A stretch of DNA of 64,000 bases, from the NCBI RefSeq assembly GCF_001571265.1, contig NZ_BCTL01000042.1, positions 1-64,000 on the forward strand, given 5' to 3'. The notes under the pieces are model-generated. The model had not been told where the DNA came from. It did no database searches and saw only the letters and a program-made list of their open reading frames with translations. Below are positions 35,782 through 45,302 of this stretch, in pieces. Each line of letters starts with the position of its first letter. The stretch's first letter is position 1. Both the position numbers and the translations under genes were made by a program. This stretch comes from Cedecea neteri NBRC 105707 = ATCC 33855 (GTDB lineage: Bacteria; Pseudomonadota; Gammaproteobacteria; Enterobacterales; Enterobacteriaceae).

Positions 35782-37200
35782 CTACCGCACTATCTTCACA
35801 TCACTATAGATAAACCGCTTCGCCTCGCCCTTCTCCTGATAACCAAAGCGAATAAACATGCGCAGGTCTTCAAAATAGGCGTAGTCACCGCTGGCTTCTT
35901 TACCGTCACCGAGATCCTGCTTACAGATTAACTCCAGATAGCGGCCAGGGAAGTTAGGATGAATATCGGCAGCATTTTGCCATTCTTTACCGGCCACGCA
36001 GACCTGACTCAGGGTTTCCTCTGTATCAGGCTTATCCTTGTTGCTAACCAGGCTGCGTGAGGAATAAGTTTTGCCCGGTTGCAGCGGGAGCGTGAAATTG
36101 CTCTCCAGATTTTTGCTAACCCACGGCGCTTCGGACATGGTTTCCCACTTTTTCACATCCACCATGTTAAACAAGCGCTGATACTGGGAATAAAAATCGG
36201 CATTGCCGATGCTCATCTTCGTCACGGTGAGCGTCGTGCCGTCCGGCTGAACGTCGACTTTTGCCCTAAGCGTAAGGCCGTCTCCTTCCGGGCTTCCCTG
36301 GGTAAAACTTATCGAGCGGAAAGCCGGTTTTTGCTGTGGATCGATAAATATCTTATCAATAGCCTTTGTCACCTCCCCCGGAAGGGCAAACCGCTGCAAT
36401 GCCGCCGGGGTGTTATTGTCTAAATCCGGCTTCGCCGGCGTGGTGTCAGCCACCTCTTTGTCACGCAGGACGAGCGTGCCTATGCCTTTGTAGCTCGAAA
36501 GATCGCTGGCGCCACAAAGCGTTTTTGCCACGCTCGTCGCTTCCGGCGTGAGAGCTTTGTTTTCCCCGGCTGAGGTGTCCGTTACCATGCCCTGGTTATC
36601 CAGCGAGAAAGTACGAGCCGTCATTCCTTCTGCTTTTTCGCAGTTGAACACCACATCCTCGATTTTGACCGAGTAAGGCGCGCCGTATTTTTCTTCGTGA
36701 TAGATTTTGTCGAAATCTGTCGCCAGCCGGGCTTTCAGCACCACCCCTTCACGCTGGCTATGAGAAACATCAACAAACTGCTTTTCACCGTTCTGAATTG
36801 TGGAAAGGACACCGGCCCACTTCGCTTCCGGCACATTCTGCTTACAGAGATCCAGCCCTGGCGTGGTCATAAACGGGCTGTCCGCATCCGGCTCAAATGC
36901 CGTGCCCGGCGTGTAGCGGCTGATGGAGCTCATCGCGTAGACGCGCAAACTTTTATTCGCCTGCGCATTAATAAACAGCAGCGTTTTATCGTCGGTCCGG
37001 CAGTCGGTGTACATCCAGACTTCGCTGCTCAGCCCAGCCATGGTCGTCACGCGATAGGCCGTATTGATCCCAGGCCCAAAGCGTACGGTCGTACCGGGCA
37101 CCACTTCGATGCTTTTAACTGGCGCGGGTTCGGGCATATTTATGGCGAGAGCGGGTGCGGTGAGCGTGAGTCCCAGAACTAGCGAGGCAGTCCGTTTCAT
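35782..37200 (-). CDS. Large exported protein of unknown function
   Basis: 472 residues from the ATG at 37200 (GGA seven bases upstream). An upstream in-frame ATG adds seven residues without a binding site. A signal peptide is clear (KRTASLVLGLTLTAPALA). The mature protein is beta-rich with scattered cysteines that could form disulfides (TDCRTDD, LDLCKQN, NCEKAE, TLCGAS, QVCVAG, LICKQD). VEVVPGTTVRFGPG-like text near the start recalls SH3-type periplasmic domains but is too short to assign. I do not recognise a family. It is the only gene on its strand here, divergent from the NUDIX gene. Confidence 0.6.
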   Translation of the reverse strand: MKRTASLVLGLTLTAPALAINMPEPAPVKSIEVVPGTTVRFGPGINTAYRVTTMAGLSSEVWMYTDCRTDDKTLLFINAQANKSLRVYAMSSISRYTPGTAFEPDADSPFMTTPGLDLCKQNVPEAKWAGVLSTIQNGEKQFVDVSHSQREGVVLKARLATDFDKIYHEEKYGAPYSVKIEDVVFNCEKAEGMTARTFSLDNQGMVTDTSAGENKALTPEATSVAKTLCGASDLSSYKGIGTLVLRDKEVADTTPAKPDLDNNTPAALQRFALPGEVTKAIDKIFIDPQQKPAFRSISFTQGSPEGDGLTLRAKVDVQPDGTTLTVTKMSIGNADFYSQYQRLFNMVDVKKWETMSEAPWVSKNLESNFTLPLQPGKTYSSRSLVSNKDKPDTEETLSQVCVAGKEWQNAADIHPNFPGRYLELICKQDLGDGKEASGDYAYFEDLRMFIRFGYQEKGEAKRFIYSDVKIVR

Positions 37201-37399
37201 GGTAAGTCCGTTATTCATCATTTTCCGAAAGTGGACTTAGAATAGCGTAAAGATTCACGGCAATATAATACCAGAAATGAGGGTGTTAGCCGGAAACCGT
37301 CTCGTTTACCCTGCCCTGCACGCATTTTAATCCATTGATTTTACTGCTACGGTTGTCTGCTGACTGAATGCTCCTTTCTGCATGACACTGGGGAAAACA

Positions 37400-38023
37400 A
37401 TGCCGGACGCCAGCAAAGATATCGATATCCACACCGTCGCTCAGAAACTCAATGCTATCGCCCAAACCGGGCTGACGTACGCCAAAGATGTGTTTGACAA
37501 AGAACGCTACGAAACCCTCCGCCAGATCGCCGAAGACCTACTCCGCTCCCGTTTTAACATTGATTCAGAAACCTTAAACCCAGTCTTTGAGACCGGGTAC
37601 GCCACGCCAAAAACCGACGTTCGCGCCTTTATTATTCGCGACGGCAAATTGCTGATGGTCAAAGAAGCGGAAGATGGCAAGTGGAGCTTACCCGGCGGCT
37701 GGGCCGATGTGGGCGATACCCCGTCCGCTGCCGTCTGCCGCGAGGTAGTGGAAGAAACGGGACTGGAAGTAAAGGTGACTAAACTATTGGGCGTGTGGGA
37801 CCGCAATCTGCACGGCCATCCTCCGCTGCCCTGGCACGTCTACAAGCTCATCTTCCTGTGTGAAGAAACCGGCGGCAGCCTTGCCCTCAGCCACGAATCA
37901 ACCGATATCAGCTTCTTCGACATTAACGACCTGCCGGAGCTGTCGTTGACGCGCATCGTGCCGGAAGAGCTGATTGTCAGCATGGAGATTGCCACCAGCG
38001 ATCGGCAACCCTGGTATGACTGA
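37400..38023 (+). CDS. NUDIX hydrolase with N-terminal NUDIX_N-type domain
   Basis: 207 residues from the ATG at 37400 (a TG-rich upstream start at 37382 is possible). A helical N-terminal domain (about 5-60) is followed by the NUDIX fold. The NUDIX box GWADVGDTPSAAVCREVVEE then TGL spans about 100-122 and is complete, so it should hydrolyse a nucleoside diphosphate linked to another group with Mg2+. Proteins with this two-domain layout are often ADP-ribose or CDP-choline pyrophosphatases, but the substrate cannot be told from sequence. Cytoplasmic. It stands alone. Confidence 0.82.
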   Translation: MPDASKDIDIHTVAQKLNAIAQTGLTYAKDVFDKERYETLRQIAEDLLRSRFNIDSETLNPVFETGYATPKTDVRAFIIRDGKLLMVKEAEDGKWSLPGGWADVGDTPSAAVCREVVEETGLEVKVTKLLGVWDRNLHGHPPLPWHVYKLIFLCEETGGSLALSHESTDISFFDINDLPELSLTRIVPEELIVSMEIATSDRQPWYD

Positions 38024-38088
38024 CAGGTTAACGAGCGGGTTCAGGCCCGCTATCGTTGTGAAAACCGGCCTATAAAAGCGGAGTAAGG

Positions 38089-38316
38089 CTATAAATTTGC
38101 GCCGCGCAGTGCGGTGCAAAAGGCGCAGTTACACCCGGCGATAGGGATAATTTTAGTGATATCGTAATTGGCTTCGGAAGGAATCGCATGCCCATTGGCG
38201 GCGTTATTGCCCACATTCGCAGTCTGCTCAGGGTGAACAGAAGAATTGGAAACAAATGCTGCGGCATGGAAGGATGTTGCCAACAGCGTTGCACCGACGA
38301 TACTTAATACTTTCAT
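38089..38316 (-). CDS. Small exported protein with a C-terminal CxCxxC cluster
   Basis: 75 residues from the ATG at 38316, which has AAGGTGGGTGA upstream. The signal peptide is KVLSIVGATLLATSFHAAA. The mature part is only about 55 residues and ends IIPIAGCNCAFCTALRGANL. The three closely spaced cysteines could bind metal or form a disulfide-linked dimer. I do not recognise the family. It is a free-standing gene with its own ribosome binding site. Confidence 0.55.
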   Translation of the reverse strand: MKVLSIVGATLLATSFHAAAFVSNSSVHPEQTANVGNNAANGHAIPSEANYDITKIIPIAGCNCAFCTALRGANL

Positions 38317-38477
38317 TTTGTCACCCACCTTTGAGAGCCAGAAAAGTAATCTAGCGTGAGTGGATTTTGAACACCAGATGTCTCAGCTGAAAAAGTGTGC
38401 ACATTTATGTCTAAGGGCAGAGAAATACAAAACAAACATCAGTCCAGATAAAATTAATAAATATCAAAAGGATAACC

Positions 38478-38843
38478 ATGTACTTTAGAGCCGCATTTTT
38501 ACTGGCAGGCGTTCTTAGCTTAACCGGCTGCGTGGTGGGGGATATGGATTCGTCTAACTATCACTACGTCCCCTGGATACAACTCTTTCAAAAGGTGGAT
38601 GCGACGGGGCAGACGAACATCCGCGAGCGAAAGGAAGCGCTCTACAGCTGCGGTGTCGATCGAAAAGAAAATCTTGATGATAAAAACTGGGGATTAAATG
38701 CGGCACAGGGAAATGAAACGCTGAAAGAAATTGTTCGCCGCAATGACAAGATTTATGCCTGCATGAAAAGCAAAGGTTATCAGGTTTATGGCTTTAGCGA
38801 GTGTGGGCCATTAAAAAAACCCAGCGGGTTGTGCCCTAACTAA
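38478..38843 (+). CDS. Small lipoprotein of unknown function
   Basis: 121 residues with a lipoprotein signal peptide ending in LSLTGC (lipidation on Cys18, then VVGD; Val at +2 suggests outer-membrane sorting). The mature part is charged, with four further cysteines (YSCGVD, YACMKSKGYQ, SECGPL, GLCPN) likely paired in the periplasm. YACMKSKGYQVYG near the C-terminus resembles small enterobacterial lipoproteins of unknown role. AAGGATAACC precedes the ATG. It is divergent from the small CxCxxC gene. Confidence 0.65.
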   Translation: MYFRAAFLLAGVLSLTGCVVGDMDSSNYHYVPWIQLFQKVDATGQTNIRERKEALYSCGVDRKENLDDKNWGLNAAQGNETLKEIVRRNDKIYACMKSKGYQVYGFSECGPLKKPSGLCPN

Positions 38844-38891
38844 CGCTACTCCAAATTCTTTAATGGGTAGCGGTAGTCAATGATGAAGCTG

Positions 38892-40082
38892 TCAGGCTGG
38901 ACAAGTACGTTCAGCCAGTTTCTTTTGAAGGATTATTACCACCATAGGAAATACAGAGGCGGCTAATGCACTAACAACCAATAGTCTGTTTATATTTTGC
39001 ACTGTGATGCCCTGCTCAGGAAGCAATAAGGCAGACAGGAAGAAGGCGAGTGTTGTTATCAAGGACATCATTGCAGCCTGTAGTGAAGAAAAGCCGGCTC
39101 GTTGGTCATCCTCAGGATACTGAACCACAACCGACGAAGCGGAAACAAGTCGGCTATAGGAGGCCCCAAGAAATAAGGTTATAAATAGAACTGCATTATG
39201 ATAGCCCGTCGCAGGAATAAGTAAGCTTGCTACAAAAAGCAGCGTTGAAATTGTTGCCAACGTCATTGCAGATAAACGCGATGTAAGAATACCTGTTATT
39301 TTTGTAGACAGATAACCAGCCACCCCTCCACTTAAGAACAATAAGGGTAATATATTTTGTTGTGCTCCCAGATGCTGTGTCATTAATGGAACCAGAATGG
39401 GAATAATCAGCATTGGGCTAAATTGTACTATTGCAGGGCAAGAGGCAAAAAATAAGGTTTGAGAATCAAGAGATAGCTTCCTCTTCGCGCCAGGTGAAAC
39501 CGTATCCTTAGGAATAATAAAGACTATCAGCGGTAAAGACAGCAGGCAAAGGGCACTGATTAACCATAATGCCGTGTGCCAGCCATAATGCGTGCACAAA
39601 AATAATACCGCTGGCATGCCGACGATACTCACCATCGAAAATGAGGCAATCACCGTTGCCAGCATTTTTCCACGCAAGTTAGCCGGGGCATAATTTATCA
39701 AAATACTTGTCCCCACCCCCATTGTCGTCCCCCCAACCAACCCTGCGCAAAATCGCAGTGCGAGTAGAGTGTCAAAATGACGAGTGAGCGTGATCAAAAA
39801 TGTGAATGCTCCCAGCAGCACCATATTCGTGACCAGAAATCGTTTTTTATTGAACCGGTCGATCATATAAAAAGCAGCAATTCCTGAGAGGACAGCTCCC
39901 AGCGTGTACATACCCGACACATAGCCAGAAAATGAGACCGGAACCGAAAACCCGTCGGCCATAAAAGCAAAAACAGGGGTTAACGCCATATACTCCAGCG
40001 CATTTGTGAACTGGATAAAAGCCATGACAATGGCTATCCGCATGAGAGATTGATAACTAAACGTCTTTGTGGCCCGTGGCAT
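38892..40082 (-). CDS. MFS transporter, drug-efflux type
   Basis: 396 residues from the ATG at 40082 (AGG twelve bases upstream); the longer frame would start inside the promoter. Twelve hydrophobic segments and the loop motif DRFNKKRF after helix 2 place it in the MFS, with ALRFCAGLVGGTTMGVGTSILINYAPANLRGKML-like text around helix 5, as in DHA1 exporters. Substrate is unknown. It is divergent from a LysR regulator 104 bases away, the classic arrangement of a regulator and its target. The GC content looks lower than in the neighbouring core genes, so it may be acquired. Confidence 0.78.
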   Translation of the reverse strand: MPRATKTFSYQSLMRIAIVMAFIQFTNALEYMALTPVFAFMADGFSVPVSFSGYVSGMYTLGAVLSGIAAFYMIDRFNKKRFLVTNMVLLGAFTFLITLTRHFDTLLALRFCAGLVGGTTMGVGTSILINYAPANLRGKMLATVIASFSMVSIVGMPAVLFLCTHYGWHTALWLISALCLLSLPLIVFIIPKDTVSPGAKRKLSLDSQTLFFASCPAIVQFSPMLIIPILVPLMTQHLGAQQNILPLLFLSGGVAGYLSTKITGILTSRLSAMTLATISTLLFVASLLIPATGYHNAVLFITLFLGASYSRLVSASSVVVQYPEDDQRAGFSSLQAAMMSLITTLAFFLSALLLPEQGITVQNINRLLVVSALAASVFPMVVIILQKKLAERTCPA

Positions 40083-40186
40083 AGCAAGCAACCTATGGAG
40101 ATAAGATGTCCTGAGTTTAACTGCTATCAACGGCATATATTATATGGTAGAAATGACATTCATTATTATCAAATATGGGATTATTG

Positions 40187-41095
40187 ATGCGTCCGGCTCT
40201 TGATTTTAATACCCTGAAAGTGTTCACCGCGGTGGTTGAAAGAGAAAGTTTTGTTGGGGCAGCGAAAGTCCTTGAGATGCCAGCCTCAAATGTGAGTCGT
40301 TGTATTTCTCAGCTAGAAGAAAAACTGAACCTTCAGCTCATTGAGCGCAGCACGCGGCACATGAAGCTCACCCAAGCGGGGCACCTGCTCTATACCCGAG
40401 CGAAGCCATTACTGGAGGCACTGGAGCAAACTGAGACAGAATTAACGCTACGGCAAATGCAGCTCAAGGGGCCATTACGCATCTGTATTCCCAATGAAAT
40501 AGGCCCTGCATTGTTGGGGTCTATTATTGCCGATTTCGCCTGTCTGTACCCGGCATTGGAGATCGGCTGTGTCACAAATTTGTCAGGCCTCGAATCCCTG
40601 CGCGACGACCTGGATTTAGCGGTGATTATTACCCGTGGTCAGATGGATAACGGTGACTATATAGCCCGTCATCTGATAACTATCCCTTGCACCATTGTTG
40701 CCGCCCCCTCCATCATTCAGCGTTATGGCACACCGACTCATATTCAGCAATTTGAAGCATTACCCTGCATTACAACGGTAAGTGCGCTGAAAGGTGCTCC
40801 CTGGCAGTTCGTAAATACCAAGGGGGAATTCGAGACAATTAAGGTTAATGGGCATTACCGGGTTAACAGCGGGGAGATGGCCGGGCGAGCGGCAATAGCA
40901 GGTGTCGGATTTGCCATTCTGGCGAAACAAGCCTGCCAACCCTATATCAGCGATGGGCGATTAATAGAAGTGAAGTTCGAACAATCGGCAGCCCCATTGC
41001 AAATGTTCGCCCTTTATTCAGACCGCCGTTATTTACCCGCTAAAACAAGAGCGCTCATCGATTTCATGCAGCAGAAATTGAGCAATATGCCCTGA
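40187..41095 (+). CDS. LysR-family transcriptional regulator
   Basis: 302 residues from the ATG at 40187; an alternative ATG lies 12 bases upstream. The N-terminal winged helix is clear (LDFNTLKVFTAVVERESFVGAAKVLEMPASNVSRCISQLEEKL, about 4-45), and a substrate-binding domain follows. It should control the divergent MFS gene through the AT-rich spacer. Its downstream end falls directly on a truncated oxidoreductase gene (41105-41213), which suggests that the MFS-LysR pair was inserted there. Confidence 0.88.
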   Translation: MRPALDFNTLKVFTAVVERESFVGAAKVLEMPASNVSRCISQLEEKLNLQLIERSTRHMKLTQAGHLLYTRAKPLLEALEQTETELTLRQMQLKGPLRICIPNEIGPALLGSIIADFACLYPALEIGCVTNLSGLESLRDDLDLAVIITRGQMDNGDYIARHLITIPCTIVAAPSIIQRYGTPTHIQQFEALPCITTVSALKGAPWQFVNTKGEFETIKVNGHYRVNSGEMAGRAAIAGVGFAILAKQACQPYISDGRLIEVKFEQSAAPLQMFALYSDRRYLPAKTRALIDFMQQKLSNMP

Positions 41096-41104
41096 GCAAC
41101 ATAG

Positions 41105-41213
41105 CGGGCTCATTTTTTTCAATAATGGTGACGTCAAATTCAAGCCGGGCAAGATGCCATGCGATTGAAACCCCGACGATCCCGGCCCCCACAACGACGA
41201 TCCTTTTTTTCAT
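41105..41213 (-). pseudogene. N-terminal remnant of a FAD-dependent oxidoreductase
   Basis: From the ATG at 41213 the frame reads KKRIVVVGAGIVGVSIAW then HLARLEFDVTIIEKNEP. It is a perfect dinucleotide-binding start of a D-amino-acid oxidase-type flavoprotein (GAGIVG, ending in the IIEK acidic residue). After about 38 codons the similarity ends at the 3' end of the LysR gene. The remaining several hundred codons are missing, so the gene is broken. Confidence 0.7.
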
Positions 41214-41286
41214 TCTTGCCACGCGGCCCTTCTCCTGTGTGTATTGCAAAATGCTTATCTGAGGGTCATTACTCTTCGAACACAGC

Positions 41287-42081
41287 TCATTTATCTCCGG
41301 CTTTTCGCTCCGCAAAATACTGGGCTGGCGTGCTGTTCATGGTCTTTTTGAACATGGTGATAAAGGCATTCACGGATTCATATCCCAACTGCGCCGCCAC
41401 GTTTTGCACGGCTACGCCGCTGGCCAGCTCCTTAAGCGCAATAATTAAATGGAGCTGTTGCCGCCAGCGCCCAAAAGTCAGCCCCGTCTCATGCACCATC
41501 AGCCGGGCCAGGGAGCGTTCGCTGAGCGCCAGCCGTTTTGCCCATGCTTTTAAGGTGCTTCGGTCCTCAGGCTGGCTAACCAGCGCGTCGGCCATTACAC
41601 GTATTTTGGGATTAGCCGAAACGGGCAGGCTGAAATTCTGCTGCGGCATGGTCGCTAATTCATCGAGCGTCACTCTTGCGAGCCGCGCCGCGTGGCTGTC
41701 GGGGGCATATTCCTCGCTCTCGCAGGTTAAGCGCCCAACCAGGGCTTTGATCAGCGGGGAAATCGCTAAAGTGCAGCATTTCGCCGGCAGAGCAACGGCT
41801 CCCGGCTCTATGAACAAATAATCCAGATGTGCGTTCCAGGTCGCCTTGGCGCTGTGGGGCACACCGGCAGGGATCCAGACCCCGCAATCGGGCGGCACTA
41901 TCCATATCTCATTTTCCGCCCGGCAAACCACCGCCCCATAAAGCGCAATAATGAGCTGCCCCTTCCGGTGGACGTGAACCGGCACCTCCTCTGCGTAATC
42001 AACAAAATCGAGGCGGCGCGCTATCGCCGGGCCTTGCGCGGCATCAGGATCGTACAGGCTCGTAGCGGGCAGTGGCTTCAT
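41287..42081 (-). CDS. AraC-family regulator with N-terminal cupin domain
   Basis: 264 residues from the ATG at 42081 (the next in-frame ATG lies five codons upstream). The N-terminal half is a cupin with the metal-type HVHRKGQLIIAL strand and PPDCGVWIPAGVPH (two His-containing motifs). The C-terminal half (about 165-255) has two helix-turn-helix motifs: LSERSLARLMVHETGLTFGRWRQQ and LGYESVNAFITMFKKTMNSTPAQY. It resembles the NimR/YeaM type. It is divergent from the FUSC efflux operon and probably regulates it. Confidence 0.88.
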   Translation of the reverse strand: MKPLPATSLYDPDAAQGPAIARRLDFVDYAEEVPVHVHRKGQLIIALYGAVVCRAENEIWIVPPDCGVWIPAGVPHSAKATWNAHLDYLFIEPGAVALPAKCCTLAISPLIKALVGRLTCESEEYAPDSHAARLARVTLDELATMPQQNFSLPVSANPKIRVMADALVSQPEDRSTLKAWAKRLALSERSLARLMVHETGLTFGRWRQQLHLIIALKELASGVAVQNVAAQLGYESVNAFITMFKKTMNSTPAQYFAERKAGDK

Positions 42082-42150
42082 GCTAATTGGCAACATTTAG
42101 GGATTTTTTGACAGAATAGGATATTTAGCGATAGCTGTAACGCGGCAATA

Positions 42151-44175
42151 ATGGCCGCCATGAACAAAATAAACGCCTGCCACCTTCCCCCTTTGTGGGG
42201 AAAGCATGTGGCCCCTAGTCTGCTGAATGACGCTAACGCCCTGCTTTATGCAGCCAAAAGCTTCGCGGCTGCCATGCTGGCGTATTACCTCGCTTTGTCT
42301 ATCGGGCTGGGGACACCTTCCTGGGCCATCGTCACCGTCTATATCGTTTCGCAAACAACGGTGGGTGCCTCGCTGAGCAAAGGGGTTTATCGCCTGGCGG
42401 GCACGGTGGTCGGTGCCTCGGCGACCGTTTTGATCGTGCCAGCGTTTGTGAATATGCCTGTTCTGTGCAGCGTAGTACTCAGCGGCTGGATCGCCCTGTG
42501 CCTTTATTTCTCACTGCTTGAGCGCACGCCCCGCGCCTACGCCTTTGTGCTGGCGGGCTACACGGCGAGCCTGATAGGCTTCCCTGCCCTGCACGATCCC
42601 GGTTCAATTTTCGATACAGCAATCACTCGCGTGCAGGAAATTTCGCTGGGAATACTCTGTGCGAGCCTCGTCCATCGCTATGTTTTGCCAAAGCGAATCG
42701 CCGGGCTGTTTAACGCCAAAGTCTCAGAAACGCTGCGTCTGGCGCGACAGTCCGTGGCAGCTTCGCTGGTCGATGGGCCATCTTCAGGCTCAAAACACCT
42801 GCATATGGCCCTGCCGCTTCAGCTTTTGCAGAACCTCAACCACCATGTTCCCTTTGATTTTGCTCTTTCTATTCCCGTCGGCCAGGCCAGAAAAAAACTG
42901 CACGATAGGCTTGCTCGCCTGTTAGTGGTGAACAGTGAACTGAGCGAACGCCGGCAGATGATAAACGCGCTGAATACTCAGTTGCTGCGGCTGGAGGATG
43001 ACGTCCGAAGCTGGCTAAACGGTGAGTCTGAAATCACGGGTGAAGCGCTGGAAAAACAAAGCTCGGCGTTAGCGAAAATGTTATCTGCAGCAGCGCTTCA
43101 GCCAGAGGACATGCTGCAGGCGAGTTTTGCCACCTACCTTTATGAAGCCATCACTCTTCTGCTGCAGTGCGAGAGGTTGTATCAGACGATCGCACAGCCA
43201 CCTCAGATGCTGGCAGACGAGCCGCCAGCCAAAGGCTATGTGTTTCATCGAGACGGCCCGGCAGCCGCAAAGACCGCACTGGGTGCTTTCACTCTGGTGT
43301 TAGCCGGGTGCCTGGTGTGGATTTATTCGGCCTGGCCGGACGGCGCGACCGCGGTGTCGGTCATCGGAGTCTGCTGCACGTTGTTTGGCAGCTTCGACAC
43401 GCCTGCGCCTCATCTCGTTAAATACATTCTTGGTTCTCTGTATGGCGTGGCGATAAGCCTGCTCTACAGCTTTGCCATTTTGCCGCAAATCACCACGTTC
43501 AGCGTGCTGGCCGCCGCGCTCTCACCTGTCTATTTGCTGGCGGGATCGCTGCAGGCCAGGCCTCCGACGACGTTTATGGCTATGGGCATCACGCTAACGC
43601 TCCCCATTTTATCCGGGCTGGGGCCCCACTACGGGGGTGACTTCGCCGTGGCGCTTAACACCGCCATCGCTTTATTCATTGCTATCGGCTTTGCCGTATT
43701 CGGCATGGGCCTGCTGCAAACCGTGCAGGCCGACGCGGCAATCAATCGCCTGCTTAAACTGTGCCGCCGTGATGTCAAACGCAGCGCAAAAGCCACTTTT
43801 ACCCCGGATGAAGTGTCCTGGACAAACCTGATGATCGACAGAACGGCCCTGCTGCTGCCGCGCCTACAGCGAAGCGAACAGTCCGCAGAGCAAATACTTA
43901 ACCAAATGCTGCACTACCTGCGCACGGGCCTAGCCGCGCTGCATCTGCGGCAGTTGCTGGCTCACCTCAACCGGGAAACCGCCGCACAAGTTCATGAGGT
44001 GCTTAACCTGTTGGCCAAAGAAACGGACGTCCGAAAAATACAAACGGATATTTTTTCGCTGATAAACGCTCATTCTCCGGCGACGGATGAGCTAACCCGG
44101 CGGCTTATTTACGGGCTAATAGATTTGCATTGTGCGTTGAATATCTCAGGTAAGGAGCGAGCCGATGATCGGTGA
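42151..44175 (+). CDS. FUSC-family aromatic-acid-type efflux protein (AaeB-like)
   Basis: 674 residues, two blocks of about six membrane helices separated by a large soluble region (about 190-360), the layout of the FUSC family (AaeB, MdtO, YdhK). AAKSFAAAMLAYYLALSIGLGTPSWAIVTVYIV opens the first block and AAAKTALGAFTLVLAGCLVWIYSAWPDGATAVSV the second. In E. coli AaeB exports hydroxylated aromatic acids with the fusion protein AaeA. The substrate here is unknown. Start uncertain: ATG at 42151 or 42160. It overlaps the DUF1656 gene by 11 bases. Confidence 0.85.
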   Translation: MAAMNKINACHLPPLWGKHVAPSLLNDANALLYAAKSFAAAMLAYYLALSIGLGTPSWAIVTVYIVSQTTVGASLSKGVYRLAGTVVGASATVLIVPAFVNMPVLCSVVLSGWIALCLYFSLLERTPRAYAFVLAGYTASLIGFPALHDPGSIFDTAITRVQEISLGILCASLVHRYVLPKRIAGLFNAKVSETLRLARQSVAASLVDGPSSGSKHLHMALPLQLLQNLNHHVPFDFALSIPVGQARKKLHDRLARLLVVNSELSERRQMINALNTQLLRLEDDVRSWLNGESEITGEALEKQSSALAKMLSAAALQPEDMLQASFATYLYEAITLLLQCERLYQTIAQPPQMLADEPPAKGYVFHRDGPAAAKTALGAFTLVLAGCLVWIYSAWPDGATAVSVIGVCCTLFGSFDTPAPHLVKYILGSLYGVAISLLYSFAILPQITTFSVLAAALSPVYLLAGSLQARPPTTFMAMGITLTLPILSGLGPHYGGDFAVALNTAIALFIAIGFAVFGMGLLQTVQADAAINRLLKLCRRDVKRSAKATFTPDEVSWTNLMIDRTALLLPRLQRSEQSAEQILNQMLHYLRTGLAALHLRQLLAHLNRETAAQVHEVLNLLAKETDVRKIQTDIFSLINAHSPATDELTRRLIYGLIDLHCALNISGKERADDR

Positions 44176-44380
44176 TGTGAATATTGGCGGCGTTTATTTC
44201 CCCGCCCTGCTGGTCATCGCGCTGGTCGCGTTACTCTGCACCCTTTTTCTGCTTTCGCTGCTGATGCTCAGCGGGGTTTACCGCCGACTTCCCTGTCGGC
44301 CACTGATTGATTTCGCCACTTATATTTTCACCGTATTCCTGCTGCTGCAGGGGCTTAACGCCCAGAGGTATATCGTATGA
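44165..44380 (+). CDS. DUF1656 small membrane protein (AaeX-like)
   Basis: 71 residues with two membrane helices (about 13-37 and 48-65) and the conserved start DVNIGGVYFPALL. This is the small membrane partner regularly found between FUSC and HlyD-type genes (AaeX in E. coli). Its role is unknown. It overlaps both neighbours, by 11 and 4 bases, so the three are translated together. Confidence 0.87.
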   Translation: MIGDVNIGGVYFPALLVIALVALLCTLFLLSLLMLSGVYRRLPCRPLIDFATYIFTVFLLLQGLNAQRYIV

Positions 44381-45240
44381 AATCGTTTTTTGCTCTGACA
44401 GGCCGCTACGCGCTGACGCTCATCGCGACCGCCGCGGCCCTGATTATCGCTTTTGCGATGTGGAAGCATGAATCACAAATCCCCTGGACGAGGGATGGCC
44501 GCGTTCGCGCCGACGTGGTGCAAATTGCGCCGGACGTTTCTGGCCCGGTCAGCAGCGTGGTCGTGAAAGACAATCAGTGGGTGAACCGCGGCGATATTCT
44601 CTATGTCATCGATCCGCGCTGGCTGAAGCTCGCCGTCAGTAGCGCCCAGTCTGAGGTTGAAGTAAAGCGTCACGAAATGCTGATGCGTCAGGATTCTGCC
44701 GCGCGGCGCACGCAGCTTCAGAGCGTGATTTCTAAGGAAGATTTACAGCAAACCCGCAGTGCGGCAAACGTGGCCGTCGCCAACTACCAGGGCGCGCTGG
44801 CCGCGCTGGAGCTGGCTCAGCTCAATTTGTCTCATGCCACCGTAAAATCACCGGTTGCGGGTTACGTGACGCATCTCAGGCTCAGCCCCGGCGACTACGC
44901 CACCGCAGGCGTGACAAAAGTCGCCATCATTGATGCAAAAAGCTTCTGGATTGTTGGTTATTTTGAGGAGACGAAGCTGCGGCATATTCGCGCGGGGAAC
45001 AGCGCGCAGATAGCGCTGATGGGCTTTGACACGGTGATACCCGGCCATGTCGAAAGCATCGGCCACGGCATCGGCGACAGCAATGATGAAACGGGCGACC
45101 TTGGCCTGCCGGACGTCAACCCCACCTTTAGCTGGGTGCGTCTGGCGCAGCGGGTGCCGGTACGTATTCGTATCGACAGGCTACCGGCAGGCGTTGAGTT
45201 AGTGGCAGGCTTATCCGCGAGTATTTCCGTTACGCCTTAA
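44377..45240 (+). CDS. HlyD-type membrane fusion protein (AaeA-like)
   Basis: 287 residues with one N-terminal membrane helix (about 11-29). The fusion-protein core follows, with the biotinyl-lipoyl-like [34 protein letters not shown] half and, after a coiled hairpin, its partner [26 protein letters not shown]. It should link the FUSC pump in the inner membrane to an outer-membrane channel; none is encoded here, so a shared TolC-like protein is expected. Confidence 0.88.
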   Translation: MKSFFALTGRYALTLIATAAALIIAFAMWKHESQIPWTRDGRVRADVVQIAPDVSGPVSSVVVKDNQWVNRGDILYVIDPRWLKLAVSSAQSEVEVKRHEMLMRQDSAARRTQLQSVISKEDLQQTRSAANVAVANYQGALAALELAQLNLSHATVKSPVAGYVTHLRLSPGDYATAGVTKVAIIDAKSFWIVGYFEETKLRHIRAGNSAQIALMGFDTVIPGHVESIGHGIGDSNDETGDLGLPDVNPTFSWVRLAQRVPVRIRIDRLPAGVELVAGLSASISVTP

Positions 45241-45302
45241 CGCGCCGAATTCCGGGCAAAAATGCTATTATCGCGGCCAGGCTAACAAACCCAGAGATAA
45301 CC

